Notes under the pieces: model-generated | Told to the model about the DNA's origin: nothing | What the model saw: only the letters and a program-made list of their open reading frames with translations | Databases searched by the model: none | NCBI RefSeq assembly: GCF_900624995.1 | Contig: NZ_UYXQ01000007.1 | Location: 62,001-126,000, forward strand | Origin: Pseudomonas antarctica | Lineage (GTDB): Bacteria > Pseudomonadota > Gammaproteobacteria > Pseudomonadales > Pseudomonadaceae | Length of the DNA: 64,000 nucleotides | Reading direction: 5' to 3' | Made by a program: the position numbers and the translations under genes | Part shown: one piece after another, positions 16,194 to 24,780 of the stretch | How the letters are laid out: the number at the start of each line of letters is the position of its first letter | Numbering within the stretch: position 1 is the first letter of the stretch

Positions 16194-16745
16194 ATGAAGA
16201 ATCGCCACGAACACCCCATCACTCAACGCATCGCGCTGTTATTCGGCGCGTGCCTGGCCGCCGCCTTACTCGCCGGCCAAGCCCACGCCTCCGGTGATGA
16301 ATCAGCACCGCCCAAGCCCAATTGCCCCAAAGGTCAGGTCTGGGACACCAAGACCGGAAAATGCGTGCTGCAAACCAGCAAAGCCACCTCGGATGCCGAC
16401 CGCACCGATTACGCCTACCGCCTGGCCAAAGATGGCCGCTACGACGAGGCCCTGGCCTTGCTCGACACCCTGCAAAACCCGAACACCGCCAAGGCCCTCA
16501 ATTATCGCGGTTACGCCACGCGCAAACTGGGGCGCACCGATGAAGGCATCAGTTATTACCTGAAGTCAGTCGCGCTCGACCCCAACTACGCCCAAGTCCG
16601 CGAGTACCTGGGTGAGGCCTACGTGATCAAGGGCCGCGTTGATTTGGCGCAAGAGCAATTGGTGAAAATCAAAGCCTTGTGCAGCACCACCTGCGAAGAG
16701 TACGAAGACTTGGCCGCCGCCATCGCCGCCGCCCCACAGGCGTGA
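16194..16745 (+). CDS. Exported TPR-repeat protein
   Basis: 183 residues. A signal peptide (LLFGACLAAALLAGQAHA) is followed by a short cysteine motif (CPKGQVWDTKTGKCV) and then three tetratricopeptide-like repeats, for example DYAYRLAKDGRYDEALALLD, ALNYRGYATRKLGRTDEGIS and YAQVREYLGEAYVIKGRVDL. A late CSTTC pair may form a disulfide. The ATG at 16194 has GGAG 10 nt upstream; another at 16185 is too close to it. The family is seen with ECF sigma loci in proteobacteria; the partner protein is unknown. Confidence 0.82.
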   Translation: MKNRHEHPITQRIALLFGACLAAALLAGQAHASGDESAPPKPNCPKGQVWDTKTGKCVLQTSKATSDADRTDYAYRLAKDGRYDEALALLDTLQNPNTAKALNYRGYATRKLGRTDEGISYYLKSVALDPNYAQVREYLGEAYVIKGRVDLAQEQLVKIKALCSTTCEEYEDLAAAIAAAPQA

Positions 16746-16805
16746 AACCGATGAGCGAATCAGCAGGGGGCAGCTATCACCACGGAGGCTGAGTTTCGCC
16801 GCGAG

Positions 16806-17303
16806 TTGGGCCTGTTGTTGCCGCGTTTATGGCGATACGGGTGGGTGTTGTCGCGACAAAAGCACGTGGCTGACGATCTGGTGCAGGCCACCTGTGTACG
16901 GGCGCTGGAGCGTGCCGGGCAGTTCGCGGCCGGCACGCGGTTGGACCGCTGGCTGCTGTCGATCATGCATTCCATCTGGCTCAACGAGCTGCGCTCGCAA
17001 CGTGTGCGTCAGGGGCAAGGGTTTGTCGATGCGGAGCAGGAGCTGTCGTTCGATGGCGAGAGCCAGGCTCAGGATCAGGTATTGGCGGCGCAGGTGATCA
17101 AACGCGTTAACAGCTTGCCCGAAGCGCAGCGCGAAACGGTGTTTCTGGCGTATGTCGAGGGGCTTTCCTACAAAGAGATTGCCGAGGTGCTGCATATTCC
17201 CGTGGGGACCGTGATGAGCCGGTTGGCGGCCGCACGTTTGAAACTTGCAGAGAGCGCCCCTGCAAAAGCCCAGCAGGATAAATCCAGCGGAGAACGGCGA
17301 TGA
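16806..17303 (+). CDS. ECF-type RNA polymerase sigma factor
   Basis: Region 2 (HVADDLVQATCVRALERAGQ, TRLDRWLLSIMHSIWLNEL) and region 4 (LPEAQRETVFLAYVEGLSYK, VGTVMSRLAAARLKL) are complete. The first standard start is TTG at 16806, which gives a very short region-2 lead. In-frame codons ITTEAEFRRELG extend back to ATC at 16776, which has AGGGGG 5 nt upstream, so initiation may really be at ATC. The stop overlaps the anti-sigma ATG by 4 nt. It probably transcribes its own operon including cytochrome b561; no promoter was identified. Confidence 0.88.
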   Translation: MGLLLPRLWRYGWVLSRQKHVADDLVQATCVRALERAGQFAAGTRLDRWLLSIMHSIWLNELRSQRVRQGQGFVDAEQELSFDGESQAQDQVLAAQVIKRVNSLPEAQRETVFLAYVEGLSYKEIAEVLHIPVGTVMSRLAAARLKLAESAPAKAQQDKSSGERR

Positions 17304-18067
17304 CTCACACTAACGCACCGTCCGATGAGCGGTTGGTGGCTTTCCTGGACGGCGAACTGGAGGCTGAACAGCAGAAGGTTATCGCCGATCAGGTTCGCGC
17401 TGACCCGGCACTTGCCGCACGCCTGGGTGCCTTGCAGTGCGCCGACTTACCCTTCAAAACCGCGTTTGATACGGTGCTGGATCAAGCGCCCAGCGAGCGT
17501 TTGCACACAATGCTCAACGCGCTGCCACCGGCACAAGCCCCAACCCTGAGTCGGCGTCGCTTCCTTGCCGTCGCCGCCAGTTTTGCCGTGGCCGGTGTGG
17601 TCGCCGACCGCCTGTTCATAAGCTGGCCACGCGTGGAGTCCGGTCAAGGCTGGCGTGCCTCGGTCGCCAATTACATGGCCCTTTACACGCCCCAGACCTT
17701 GGAAAACCTCAGTCCCGATCCAGCCTCTCACATCGCTCAACTGCATGGCGTAGGCGAGCAATTGGGGTTGCCGTTGGCTCCAGCGTCTGTGAGCCTGCCC
17801 GGCGCCGAGTTTCGGCGTGCGCAGATCCTCGACTACGACGGCATCTTGATTGGCCAACTGACCTACCTGGACCCGCGCCACGGGCCATTGGCGTTGTGCA
17901 TCAGGGCCAGCAGAAAGGGCACTGAGCCCGTCGCTACCGAACAGCGCCGAGGCATGAACGTGGTGTACTGGGCCAGCCAGTCCCATGGGTTCATGCTGAT
18001 TGGTCGAAACCCTTTTGAGGATTTGCAGGTCATGGCCCGCAGCGTCGAGCGCACATTGCCGGCCTGA
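17300..18067 (+). CDS. Transmembrane anti-sigma factor
   Basis: 255 residues. The N-terminal ASD-like part (DERLVAFLDGELEAEQQKVI) is followed by one membrane helix near residue 90 (RRRFLAVAASFAVAGVVADR; the SRRRF start resembles a twin-arginine signal). A periplasmic domain holds the rest (RRAQILDYDGILIGQLTYLD, GMNVVYWASQSHGFMLIGR). No HxxxCxxC zinc motif is present. The partner is the sigma factor encoded directly upstream with a 4-nt overlap. The inducing signal is presumably sensed outside the membrane. Confidence 0.85.
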   Translation: MTHTNAPSDERLVAFLDGELEAEQQKVIADQVRADPALAARLGALQCADLPFKTAFDTVLDQAPSERLHTMLNALPPAQAPTLSRRRFLAVAASFAVAGVVADRLFISWPRVESGQGWRASVANYMALYTPQTLENLSPDPASHIAQLHGVGEQLGLPLAPASVSLPGAEFRRAQILDYDGILIGQLTYLDPRHGPLALCIRASRKGTEPVATEQRRGMNVVYWASQSHGFMLIGRNPFEDLQVMARSVERTLPA

Positions 18068-18069
18068 TC

Positions 18070-19095
18070 TCAATGGGCGCGCGCCGCCTGCATCGCACGC
18101 CAGCGAGCCGGCGTTGTGCCTTCCCAGGTGCGGAACGCCCGATAAAACGAGTTCGTGTCTTCATAACCGAGCAGGCAAGCAATCTCCTCGATTTCGAGAG
18201 TCGGCTCGGTCAGCAAGTGGCGCACCATTTCCTGACGCGTTTGCAGCATGAGTTGGCGAAAACTGCTGCCCTCCTCGGTAATACGCCGCTGCAATGTGCG
18301 CTCGCTCATACCCAGTTCGCGCGCCACCTCGACCATGTCCGGGCGACCGCTGGCGAGGATGCGCCTGAGGGCGCTCTTCACCTGATGGCTGATCGTGACC
18401 GGTGCAGTTGCTTGGGCCAACGCCGCGGTCAAGGTCGGGTTGAGCATTTCGAGCAGTTCAGGATTGTGACCGGGAAACGGCCGGTTTAAATCGGTGGTGT
18501 CGAACACCAAGGCGTTACGCTCGGCGCCGAAACGTACCGTACAACCGAAAAATTCAGCCAGCGCAGTGTTGCCGTTCTGTGGGCGGGCCAGTTCGACACT
18601 GCGCGGCGTGATAGGCACCCTGGCGCCGCGTCGCCCCAATTCAACAAACGTCGCAAACGCTGCGTCGATCAATAACGCAGGAGGGGGCTGCTGGGTACGC
18701 AGCCAATCGAGGGTGACTGTGCAGCTCATGCTGTCTTCGCTCAGTTGCACACGCTCGGGTGTACACAGTTGTTTGAAACGGGCGAGGCGGTGCAGGCCAT
18801 CACGAAAGTCGCGAGCAATAAACGCCGCAAAGCTGGAAGGCGGCAGTGTGGTGCTGTCTAGCCGCGTGACGATCAGCACGCCGGCAGCGGGGTCCGGGTT
18901 GAGCACAGCCACCGCCTCCCATAAGCGGAAGAATTCCTCGGTGCTGACTTGCCGACGTTCACGCCGCTCGCGAAAATTGAGTGTTACGGGAAGCCGTGCC
19001 TGACGCAACACCGCCGATGGCTCCAGCCCGATCGTTCTGAGGGCCTGCCAAAAAACGTCGGGGATATTGAAATGGGTTTGGCGTACGTCAGACAT
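18070..19095 (-). CDS. AraC family transcriptional regulator
   Basis: 341 residues. The N-terminal two thirds resemble the 'arabinose_bd' ligand domain of the OruR/ArgR-like subgroup (RREVSTEEFFRLWEAV-type region, DPAAGVLI). The C-terminal double helix-turn-helix is intact (MVEVARELGMSERTLQRRIT, IEEIACLLGYEDTNSFYRAF, WEGTTPARWR). Its stop is 3 nt from the anti-sigma stop, converging. The SDR gene upstream on the same strand is 17 nt away, so the two likely form an operon or the regulator governs that enzyme. Confidence 0.88.
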   Translation of the reverse strand: MSDVRQTHFNIPDVFWQALRTIGLEPSAVLRQARLPVTLNFRERRERRQVSTEEFFRLWEAVAVLNPDPAAGVLIVTRLDSTTLPPSSFAAFIARDFRDGLHRLARFKQLCTPERVQLSEDSMSCTVTLDWLRTQQPPPALLIDAAFATFVELGRRGARVPITPRSVELARPQNGNTALAEFFGCTVRFGAERNALVFDTTDLNRPFPGHNPELLEMLNPTLTAALAQATAPVTISHQVKSALRRILASGRPDMVEVARELGMSERTLQRRITEEGSSFRQLMLQTRQEMVRHLLTEPTLEIEEIACLLGYEDTNSFYRAFRTWEGTTPARWRAMQAARAH

Positions 19096-19112
19096 AGACC
19101 ACCTTTATGCAA

Positions 19113-19934
19113 TCAATCAGAGGCTGACACACTGAGATCATGCCATTTCTCGTCGCTGGCCGTGAGCTCTGCCGCCGCCCGTGCTGCGTATTGCACCGCA
19201 TCGCTGCCGATCAGCAGGCGTAACGGCGCGTCCTTGTTCAGCGCCAACTCCAGTACGATCTCGGCAACTCGCTGCGGGCCAGTCGGCAGAATGCGCGGCG
19301 AGTTGAGCCGTTCAGCCAAGGCGCCGACACTTTGCTGGTAGGGCTCACTGATCGGCGCAATGGTCATGGAGCTGCCCGACCAATCAGTCCGCATGCCACC
19401 GGGCTCCAGCACCGTCACTTGAACGCCTAATGGATTGACCTCTTGCGCCAACACGGTCGAAAAACCACCGACGGCCCATTTCGCACTCTGGTAAGCCGCC
19501 AGGCCAGCCGTGCCGATGCGTCCGCCCAATGACGATACCTGAAAGATATGCCCGCTGCCCTGAGTACGCAGGATCGGCACCACGGCCTTGGTCACATACA
19601 CCACGCCGTAAAAGTTAGTGTCGATCTGCGCCGAAAAATCGTCCAGGGTCACATCTTCAACCGACGCCAAGTCACCGTAACCCGCATTGTTGACCACCAC
19701 ATCCAGGCGGCCAAAATGCGCCACTGCCGCGTCGACCGCTTGCACCACCTGCGAGTTATTGGCCACATCCAACTGCAGTGGATAGACCGCATCACCGTAT
19801 TCGGCGACCAGCTCATCCAGCTGGCGGGGGTTGCGTGCAGTGGCAACCACTCGATCACCGGCACGCAGGGCTGCCTCGGTGATGGCACGGCCAAGGCCCC
19901 GGGAGCTGCCGGTGATAAACCATATTTTGGACAT
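19113..19934 (-). CDS. Short-chain dehydrogenase/reductase
   Basis: 273 residues, classical SDR. The nucleotide motif TGSSRGLG (residues 8-15), NNAGYG, catalytic serine in FQVSSLGG and the YQSAK active site are all present. R and N after the second beta strand (TARNPRQ) favour NADP(H). Substrate unknown. AGAGGTG precedes the ATG. It sits 17 nt upstream of an AraC regulator gene. Confidence 0.9.
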   Translation of the reverse strand: MSKIWFITGSSRGLGRAITEAALRAGDRVVATARNPRQLDELVAEYGDAVYPLQLDVANNSQVVQAVDAAVAHFGRLDVVVNNAGYGDLASVEDVTLDDFSAQIDTNFYGVVYVTKAVVPILRTQGSGHIFQVSSLGGRIGTAGLAAYQSAKWAVGGFSTVLAQEVNPLGVQVTVLEPGGMRTDWSGSSMTIAPISEPYQQSVGALAERLNSPRILPTGPQRVAEIVLELALNKDAPLRLLIGSDAVQYAARAAAELTASDEKWHDLSVSASD

Positions 19935-20710
19935 GTGAACACCTCTTGGTGTGAAACGGCTGATGCAGCCAGTCAGCGAAGGATGGTCGATTGGCGTTTT
20001 TCAGGCACTAGCGGGAAGGCGCCAAGTGACTTGCAAAAGGCGCCAATTTAGCGCGTCAGAAGTCTTCAAGAGCCGCCAAGGAGATCCGTCCAAAAATCCA
20101 CGGCGTTACGAGTTCAGTGTGTACTGCCCATAGCAATGGCCCCCATTCGGCGCGACGGTGCGCACCCGGCCCCATGATCATTAGCAAGCGGTAGCAGTCA
20201 CAGCAATCGTCATAGGCGCAAATAAACCAGAAGGCGTTGTGCGGATCATTCAAGGTGGTCGTGCGGTAGTACCTGGCGCTTGATCTTGGCCCGCTGGGCT
20301 TGCGTCCGAGCGGTGCCGACCAGGTGGATATGATGCCTGTCGCTGAGCTCGAGGGGCGTTCACCGCAGACGTTGTCGTTGAAAAGTGCGCAGCGAAATGT
20401 ACCCAGTGGTTGATCTTTTGGAACAGTGGGGAGATTTTTACCGCGGGCATTCAATCCTACTTGGAGATTGGAAGCTGGCTGCTGATCACGTAGGTGTCGA
20501 AGACTTTTTGGCCATCACGCGCGGCTTGCCGTCCATCAAGGAATGTCAGCGCCTTGCTGACGACCTTTTGCGTGGCTTGTCGACTTTTCTGGCGGTGACC
20601 ATCGGAGCCACCGAAGGATGTGTGTTGCCTCGATACACGTTCAAGGTCTGCACTAAGAGACGTGTCTGGTCGCTACGTCAGCAACATCTCTAATTACATG
20701 GGCACGTGTC
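19935..20710. other. Long gap with unrecognised gene debris
   Basis: 775 bases without a supported gene. Several open frames overlap on both strands. The most protein-like is a minus-strand tail ending at 20458 (KVVSKALTFLDGRQAARDGQ, KVFDTYVISSQLPISK), which has no start, and a second minus-strand frame ending at 20056. Their families were not recognised. The stretch borders the LysR deletion scar and has less regular codon use than its neighbours. Confidence 0.4.
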
Positions 20711-21147
20711 TTATTGCACCAACCGCCCGCACAGACGCTCAATAAACACGGTCTGCGCCCGACTCATCTTTTGCTCCCACTTCCACAGCAGATGAATATC
20801 GACATCGGCAATCCCTCCATCCGGCGGTAGCCGCCACAGCAGCCCATTCTTCGCATCCTCGGCGACCACATGAGTCGGCAGGCAACCCAGGCCGTACCCG
20901 GCAATCACCAACCGTCGCACCTCCTCAAGGCTGGATGACGACGCCACGATCCGGCCGCTGAAGCCTTGCTGGTCACGAAAGATCGTCAACGGCGACAGCA
21001 TCCCGCCGATCTGGTCGCTGGTAAAACTCACGAAGTTTTCCGACTGCAAATCGCCTTCAGCCAAGCCGGTGCGGCCAAACAGAGGGTGGTGTTTTCCGCA
21101 AAAAAACGCATAGCGCTGGCGCAGGAACAGGTGCTGTTCCAAGCGTA
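20711..21147 (-). pseudogene. LysR-family regulator, 5' half deleted
   Basis: Only the C-terminal effector-binding half is left (LFLRQRYAFFCGKHHPLFGR, SDQIGGMLSPLTIFRDQQGF, VRRLVIAGYGLGCLPTHVVA). The N-terminal helix-turn-helix domain of about 60 residues and half of the ligand domain are gone. At its 5' side the sequence passes without a gap into a histone-deacetylase-like gene that points the other way and has lost its own 5' part. One deletion between divergent genes explains both. Confidence 0.75.
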
Positions 21148-21741
21148 CCCGCCGCTTATGCGCTATGCCGCCCGCCCGGACATCACGCCCGTTACGACGC
21201 GGCAGGCGGCTTCTGCTACATCAACAATGCGGCGGTAGCGGCACACGTGTTGCGCGAAGGTTTCCAGCGTGTCGCCGTGCTCGACACCGACATGCACCAC
21301 GGCCAAGGCATCCAGGAGATTTTCTACGACCGTGACGACGTGCTGTAGGTGTCGATCCACGGCGACCCTACCAACTTCTACCCCGGCGTCGCAGGTTTTG
21401 CCGAAGAGCGTGGCGTTGTTGGGGGGGAAGGCTTTAACCTGAATCTGCCGATGGCCCATGGCGCCAGTGAGGCGGTGTTCTTCGAAAAGCTGGAACAGGC
21501 CTTGACGGCGGTAAAGGATTTCTCCGCGGATGTGCTGGTGTTGTCCCTGGGGTTTGATATCTACGAACTGGACCCGCAAAGCAAAGTGACCGTGACGCGC
21601 GAAGGGTTTGCGCGCTTGGGCGAGTGCGTTCGGCAGTTGGGCTTACCCTGCGTGATCGTGCAGGAGGGCGGGTATCACCTGGAGACCTTGGACAGTAATG
21701 CGCAGGCGTTTTTTAGCGGCCCCCAGGCTTGGGGGCAATAA
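21148..21741 (+). pseudogene. Histone deacetylase / acetylpolyamine amidohydrolase, 5' deleted and with an internal stop
   Basis: The frame opens mid-protein at the zinc-site core (AAYALCRPPGHHARYDAAGG, FCYINNAAVAAHVLREGF, VLDTDMHHGQGIQEIFYDRD). A TAG at 21346-21348 replaces the tyrosine of the usual DDVLYVS. The rest is intact (SIHGDPTNFYPGVAGFAEER, LSLGFDIYELDP, VIVQEGGYHLETL). Full proteins are about 340 residues; some 130 N-terminal residues are missing. Both defects make it inactive. In related genomes a LysR gene is expected divergent to it. Confidence 0.8.
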
Positions 21742-21812
21742 GCTGACGATACCCTTCGTGGATGCGTGATATCTTTGTGCCATCACGTGTCGTGATGTTC
21801 ACGGAGGATCGT

Positions 21813-21944
21813 ATGAAAAAGCTGTCGTTGGTTGGGTTGCTGGTGGTCTTGATGGTCACCCCGATGTTCGCGGCGGCATGCCCAAAGGGCACGCATCCGG
21901 TTGGGGGCACGGGGTCGCATCATAAAGGCGGAACTTGCCAGTAG
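21813..21944 (+). CDS. Small secreted Gly/His-rich peptide
   Basis: 43 residues: signal peptide MKKLSLVGLLVVLMVTPMFA followed by a mature AACPKGTHPVGGTGSHHKGG and a final Cys. GGAGGA lies 4-5 nt before the ATG. Two cysteines and three histidines suggest disulfide or metal binding, by inference only. No family recognised. It survives immediately after the broken deacetylase gene. Confidence 0.65.
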   Translation: MKKLSLVGLLVVLMVTPMFAAACPKGTHPVGGTGSHHKGGTCQ

Positions 21945-21972
21945 TGAGTGTTCAGTTTTTCGCAGGGCTGCG

Positions 21973-22884
21973 TCAGTGCTGCGCGTCGTCGCTGGCCATT
22001 GCCAGCGACTTGCGCACCAGTTTCAATACTCGGTTACGCCCCCCTTCTGCCAGTAGATAAGTACCGTCGCCTGTTCGCACAATCGACTGCGGCGCCTTCA
22101 AGAATGACAAGATTGTCTGTTGCTGCCCGTGTTTATCAATCAGCAGCAACCGGGCGCGATGCGTCGAGTCTTCATTGACCCACAACCCGCGCTCATCACA
22201 CATCAGGAATGTCGGTTTGTTGAGGCCCGTCAGCACCACCGGATCGCTGCCGTCACTGGTCAGCTCACGTATCACGCCTTTTTTCTTTTCCGTGTAGAGC
22301 ATTCGCCCATCGGTACACCGCGTGATGGACTCGCCTTCGTGCAGTTGGTCACGCAGTACGGTGAGTGACTGGTCGCTCCAGCGATAGCGTAATAGCCGGC
22401 CATTGTCCTTGCGGTCTTCGATGGCGTAGAGGTCGTCGCCTTCGACCCACAAGCCTTGTACATTTTCGCCGCGAAACAGGTCAGTGACGACACCGTCCTT
22501 GAGAAAGCTGACCGGCGCGTTGCCGGTTTCCTGGCTGAACACCCAGCCGCCGTGGGTCGCGAACATGCCATCAGGTTTGGACAGGCTGCCCACCACCACT
22601 TCGCGTCGACCATCGGGATGGATCCGCACGATGCTGCCTTTTGCATCGTTGAGTTCCTGGCTGATCATCAGCGAGCCGTCCGGGAGAGGCATCAGCGAGG
22701 CGGCTTTCGGGACGTCGCTGTGCACCGTTTGAATGCTCCAGCCGGTTGCTGCGCTCACGGGATAGAAGCTTTGCCAGGCGAAGAAGCCGACGGTTGCGAC
22801 CCCCATCAAGCCAAACAGATACAACCCCAATCGCAACGCTCGGTGCAGAGATCCGGTGGTATTGATTATTATCGTCCTTGTCAT
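21973..22884 (-). CDS. Membrane-anchored beta-propeller (SMP-30/NHL-like)
   Basis: 303 residues. An N-terminal helix (LGLYLFGLMGVATVGFFAWQ) anchors or exports it. The remainder has about six repeats of a four-stranded propeller blade type (LMPLPDGSLMISQEL, GSIVRIHPDGRREVVV, LSKPDGMFATHGGWVF, LNKPTFLMCDERGLWVN, LKAPQSIVRTGDGTYLLA). This is the pattern of gluconolactonase/SMP-30 and NHL propellers. The substrate is unknown. It precedes the parDE-type pair with a 33-nt gap. Confidence 0.72.
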   Translation of the reverse strand: MTRTIIINTTGSLHRALRLGLYLFGLMGVATVGFFAWQSFYPVSAATGWSIQTVHSDVPKAASLMPLPDGSLMISQELNDAKGSIVRIHPDGRREVVVGSLSKPDGMFATHGGWVFSQETGNAPVSFLKDGVVTDLFRGENVQGLWVEGDDLYAIEDRKDNGRLLRYRWSDQSLTVLRDQLHEGESITRCTDGRMLYTEKKKGVIRELTSDGSDPVVLTGLNKPTFLMCDERGLWVNEDSTHRARLLLIDKHGQQQTILSFLKAPQSIVRTGDGTYLLAEGGRNRVLKLVRKSLAMASDDAQH

Positions 22885-22917
22885 TGATCACTCTGTCGGC
22901 CAGTGTTGGCGATGTGT

Positions 22918-23256
22918 TCAACCGTCTCCCGGTGGGATGGGCTGTCCGTCATTCTGTAAAAGTGCTGCGTAGTTTCGCCCACCGTAATACCCCCCCAAAA
23001 TCGACACCGTTTGAGTATCGGCGGCCACCATGAACGCGATGGTGGTGGTGTGCTGATAGTGAGTGATGCGCAACGTGGGCAGCAGCTCGTCACGGTGGCT
23101 GCCGCGCAGTGGGAACACGCAAAGGCTTTCGCAGTGGCTGATGATGTTGTCGATAAACCGTGCTGCAACACGTGGGGATGCGGTATCGCTGATGCAGTCT
23201 TCAAGGGCTTCCAGTTGCACCAGTGCTTCCGGCGAAAAGGCTACCGAATGGCTCAC
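22918..23256 (-). CDS. RelE/ParE family toxin
   Basis: 112 residues: SPEALVQLEALEDCISDTAS, a central LCVFPLRGSHRDELLPTLRI and the C-terminal strand TQTVSILGGYYGGRNY are the ParE pattern (usual length about 100). GTG start at 23256 overlaps the antitoxin TGA (GTGA), the standard antitoxin-first layout. ParE toxins poison DNA gyrase; target not provable here. Confidence 0.88.
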   Translation of the reverse strand: MSHSVAFSPEALVQLEALEDCISDTASPRVAARFIDNIISHCESLCVFPLRGSHRDELLPTLRITHYQHTTTIAFMVAADTQTVSILGGYYGGRNYAALLQNDGQPIPPGDG

Positions 23257-23669
23257 GGCTTCTCAGTGCTTTTTCGCTGACGCTTGGCTGCCATGTGCTC
23301 GCGAACCTGCCCGGTGGACAGCGCCCTGCCAGGGTCCGCCTGAAGGGCGGCGGCCGCTGGAATGACCTCGTCTCGCAGCCAGTCGCCCATCGCGCGATCT
23401 CGCGCCAGCAGGGCTCGCAGGCCGTCGCGCAGCACTTCACTTTCACTGGCGTATTCACCGCAAGCGACTTTGGCTTTGACCCGTGCGGCCATTTCGATTG
23501 GCAAGGTAATGCTCATTTGCTGGGTTGAGCGCATTTCGAAGTCCGCAAGCGTCGGGTAGGATTCAATCCTGCTCGACCATTGGCGCGTTGCAAGGAGCAA
23601 CTGATCGATGCCAAGCGTCGGTGACTCGTCGTCTGCCCAAAAAGGGTGTGGGTTTTGACAGGGTTCCAT
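23253..23669 (-). CDS. ParD-type antitoxin with unusual N-terminal extension
   Basis: 138 residues. The ribbon-helix-helix part (MSITLPIEMAARVKAKVACG, SESEVLRDGLRALLARD) begins only at residue 52; canonical ParD is about 80-95 residues. The extension (PFWADDESPTLGIDQLLLAT) has its own GGAG about 11 nt before ATG 23669, so it may be translated. Internal ATGs at codons 46 and 52 would give a normal ParD but lack a ribosome site. The C-terminal tail (GQVREHMAAKRQ) is the toxin-neutralising segment. Confidence 0.8.
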   Translation of the reverse strand: MEPCQNPHPFWADDESPTLGIDQLLLATRQWSSRIESYPTLADFEMRSTQQMSITLPIEMAARVKAKVACGEYASESEVLRDGLRALLARDRAMGDWLRDEVIPAAAALQADPGRALSTGQVREHMAAKRQRKSTEKP

Positions 23670-23877
23670 GAGTGTCTTTCTCCAAGTGAATTAAGTCAGG
23701 CCTGAAGTATTGACGCTTTTTTGCAGACGCGTGGCTCAACCACATAAATAACTCACTGATATGTATGACTTCATATGTGTAGCAGGGTTATTAACTCACA
23801 CCGACGCCGCTACGCGTGGCGCAGTACCGGCGCCCATACGATAATGCCCCCCAAATCGACCACACTGGCCCATCCCC

Positions 23878-24780
23878 GTGATCATCAACTTCGACCTCAA
23901 CGACCTCCAAGCCTTCCGCGCTGTGGTAGACAAGGGCAGTTTTCGCGGCGCCGCCGAGGCCATTCGTATCTCGCAACCGGCCCTGAGCCGGCGTATCGAA
24001 AAGCTCGAATCTGCCCTCGACGTAAAGCTGTTCGAACGCACCACGCGGCGCGTCAGCCTGACCATGGTCGGGCGAGCGTTCCTGCCACAGGTCGAGCGCT
24101 TACTCGACGACCTCGACATTGCCTTGATGGGCATCAGTAACGTTGCGTCCACGCGCATGGGTAATGTCACCATCGCCTGCGTGCCGTCCACTGCGTACTA
24201 CTTCATGCCCCACGTGATCTCCGAGTTCCACAAGCTTTACCCGAAGATTCGCCTGCGGGTGCTGGATGCCAGCGCCGGCGAGGTGTGCAATGCGGTGGCC
24301 AGTGGCGAGGCGGATTTCGGCGTGAGTTTCAGCGGCAGCCTGGCTGATGAGGTGGAGTTCGAACTGTTGTTGCAGGAGCGCTACGTGCTGGCGTGTCGCC
24401 GTGACCATCCGTTGGCCGAGCGTGAGAGCGTGACGTGGACCGAGGCCTATGAACATGACTACATCACCGTGGACAAAACCTCGGGCAACCGCTTCCTGCT
24501 GGATCAGGCTTTGCGCGGCGTGCGGGTGAAGAAACCGAGTATCTGCGAGACCCACCATGTGACCACGATGATCGGGCTGGTTGAAGCAGGGTTGGGCGTA
24601 GCGATGGTGCCGTCGATTGCGATGCCAGCGGGCACGCACCCGATTCTGGTGAGTGTGCCGCTGGTCGAGCCGCTGGTGATGCGCAATGTAGGCTTGATCA
24701 AGCGCCGCGGGCGGACGTTGCCGCCGGCGGCGCTGGAGTTGGAGCGGTTAGTGCGGGAGATGCCGTTTCGGTCAGTGTGA
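23878..24780 (+). CDS. LysR-type transcriptional regulator (TcuR-like)
   Basis: 300 residues with GTG start at 23878. The helix-turn-helix is at residues 6-65 (LQAFRAVVDKGSFRGAAEAI, QPALSRRIEKLE). The C-terminal PBP2 ligand domain is complete. It is tail-to-tail with the transporter/binding-protein pair, overlapping by 9 nt, so it may regulate them, and its resemblance to tricarboxylate regulators is suggested by that context only. Confidence 0.85.
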   Translation: MIINFDLNDLQAFRAVVDKGSFRGAAEAIRISQPALSRRIEKLESALDVKLFERTTRRVSLTMVGRAFLPQVERLLDDLDIALMGISNVASTRMGNVTIACVPSTAYYFMPHVISEFHKLYPKIRLRVLDASAGEVCNAVASGEADFGVSFSGSLADEVEFELLLQERYVLACRRDHPLAERESVTWTEAYEHDYITVDKTSGNRFLLDQALRGVRVKKPSICETHHVTTMIGLVEAGLGVAMVPSIAMPAGTHPILVSVPLVEPLVMRNVGLIKRRGRTLPPAALELERLVREMPFRSV

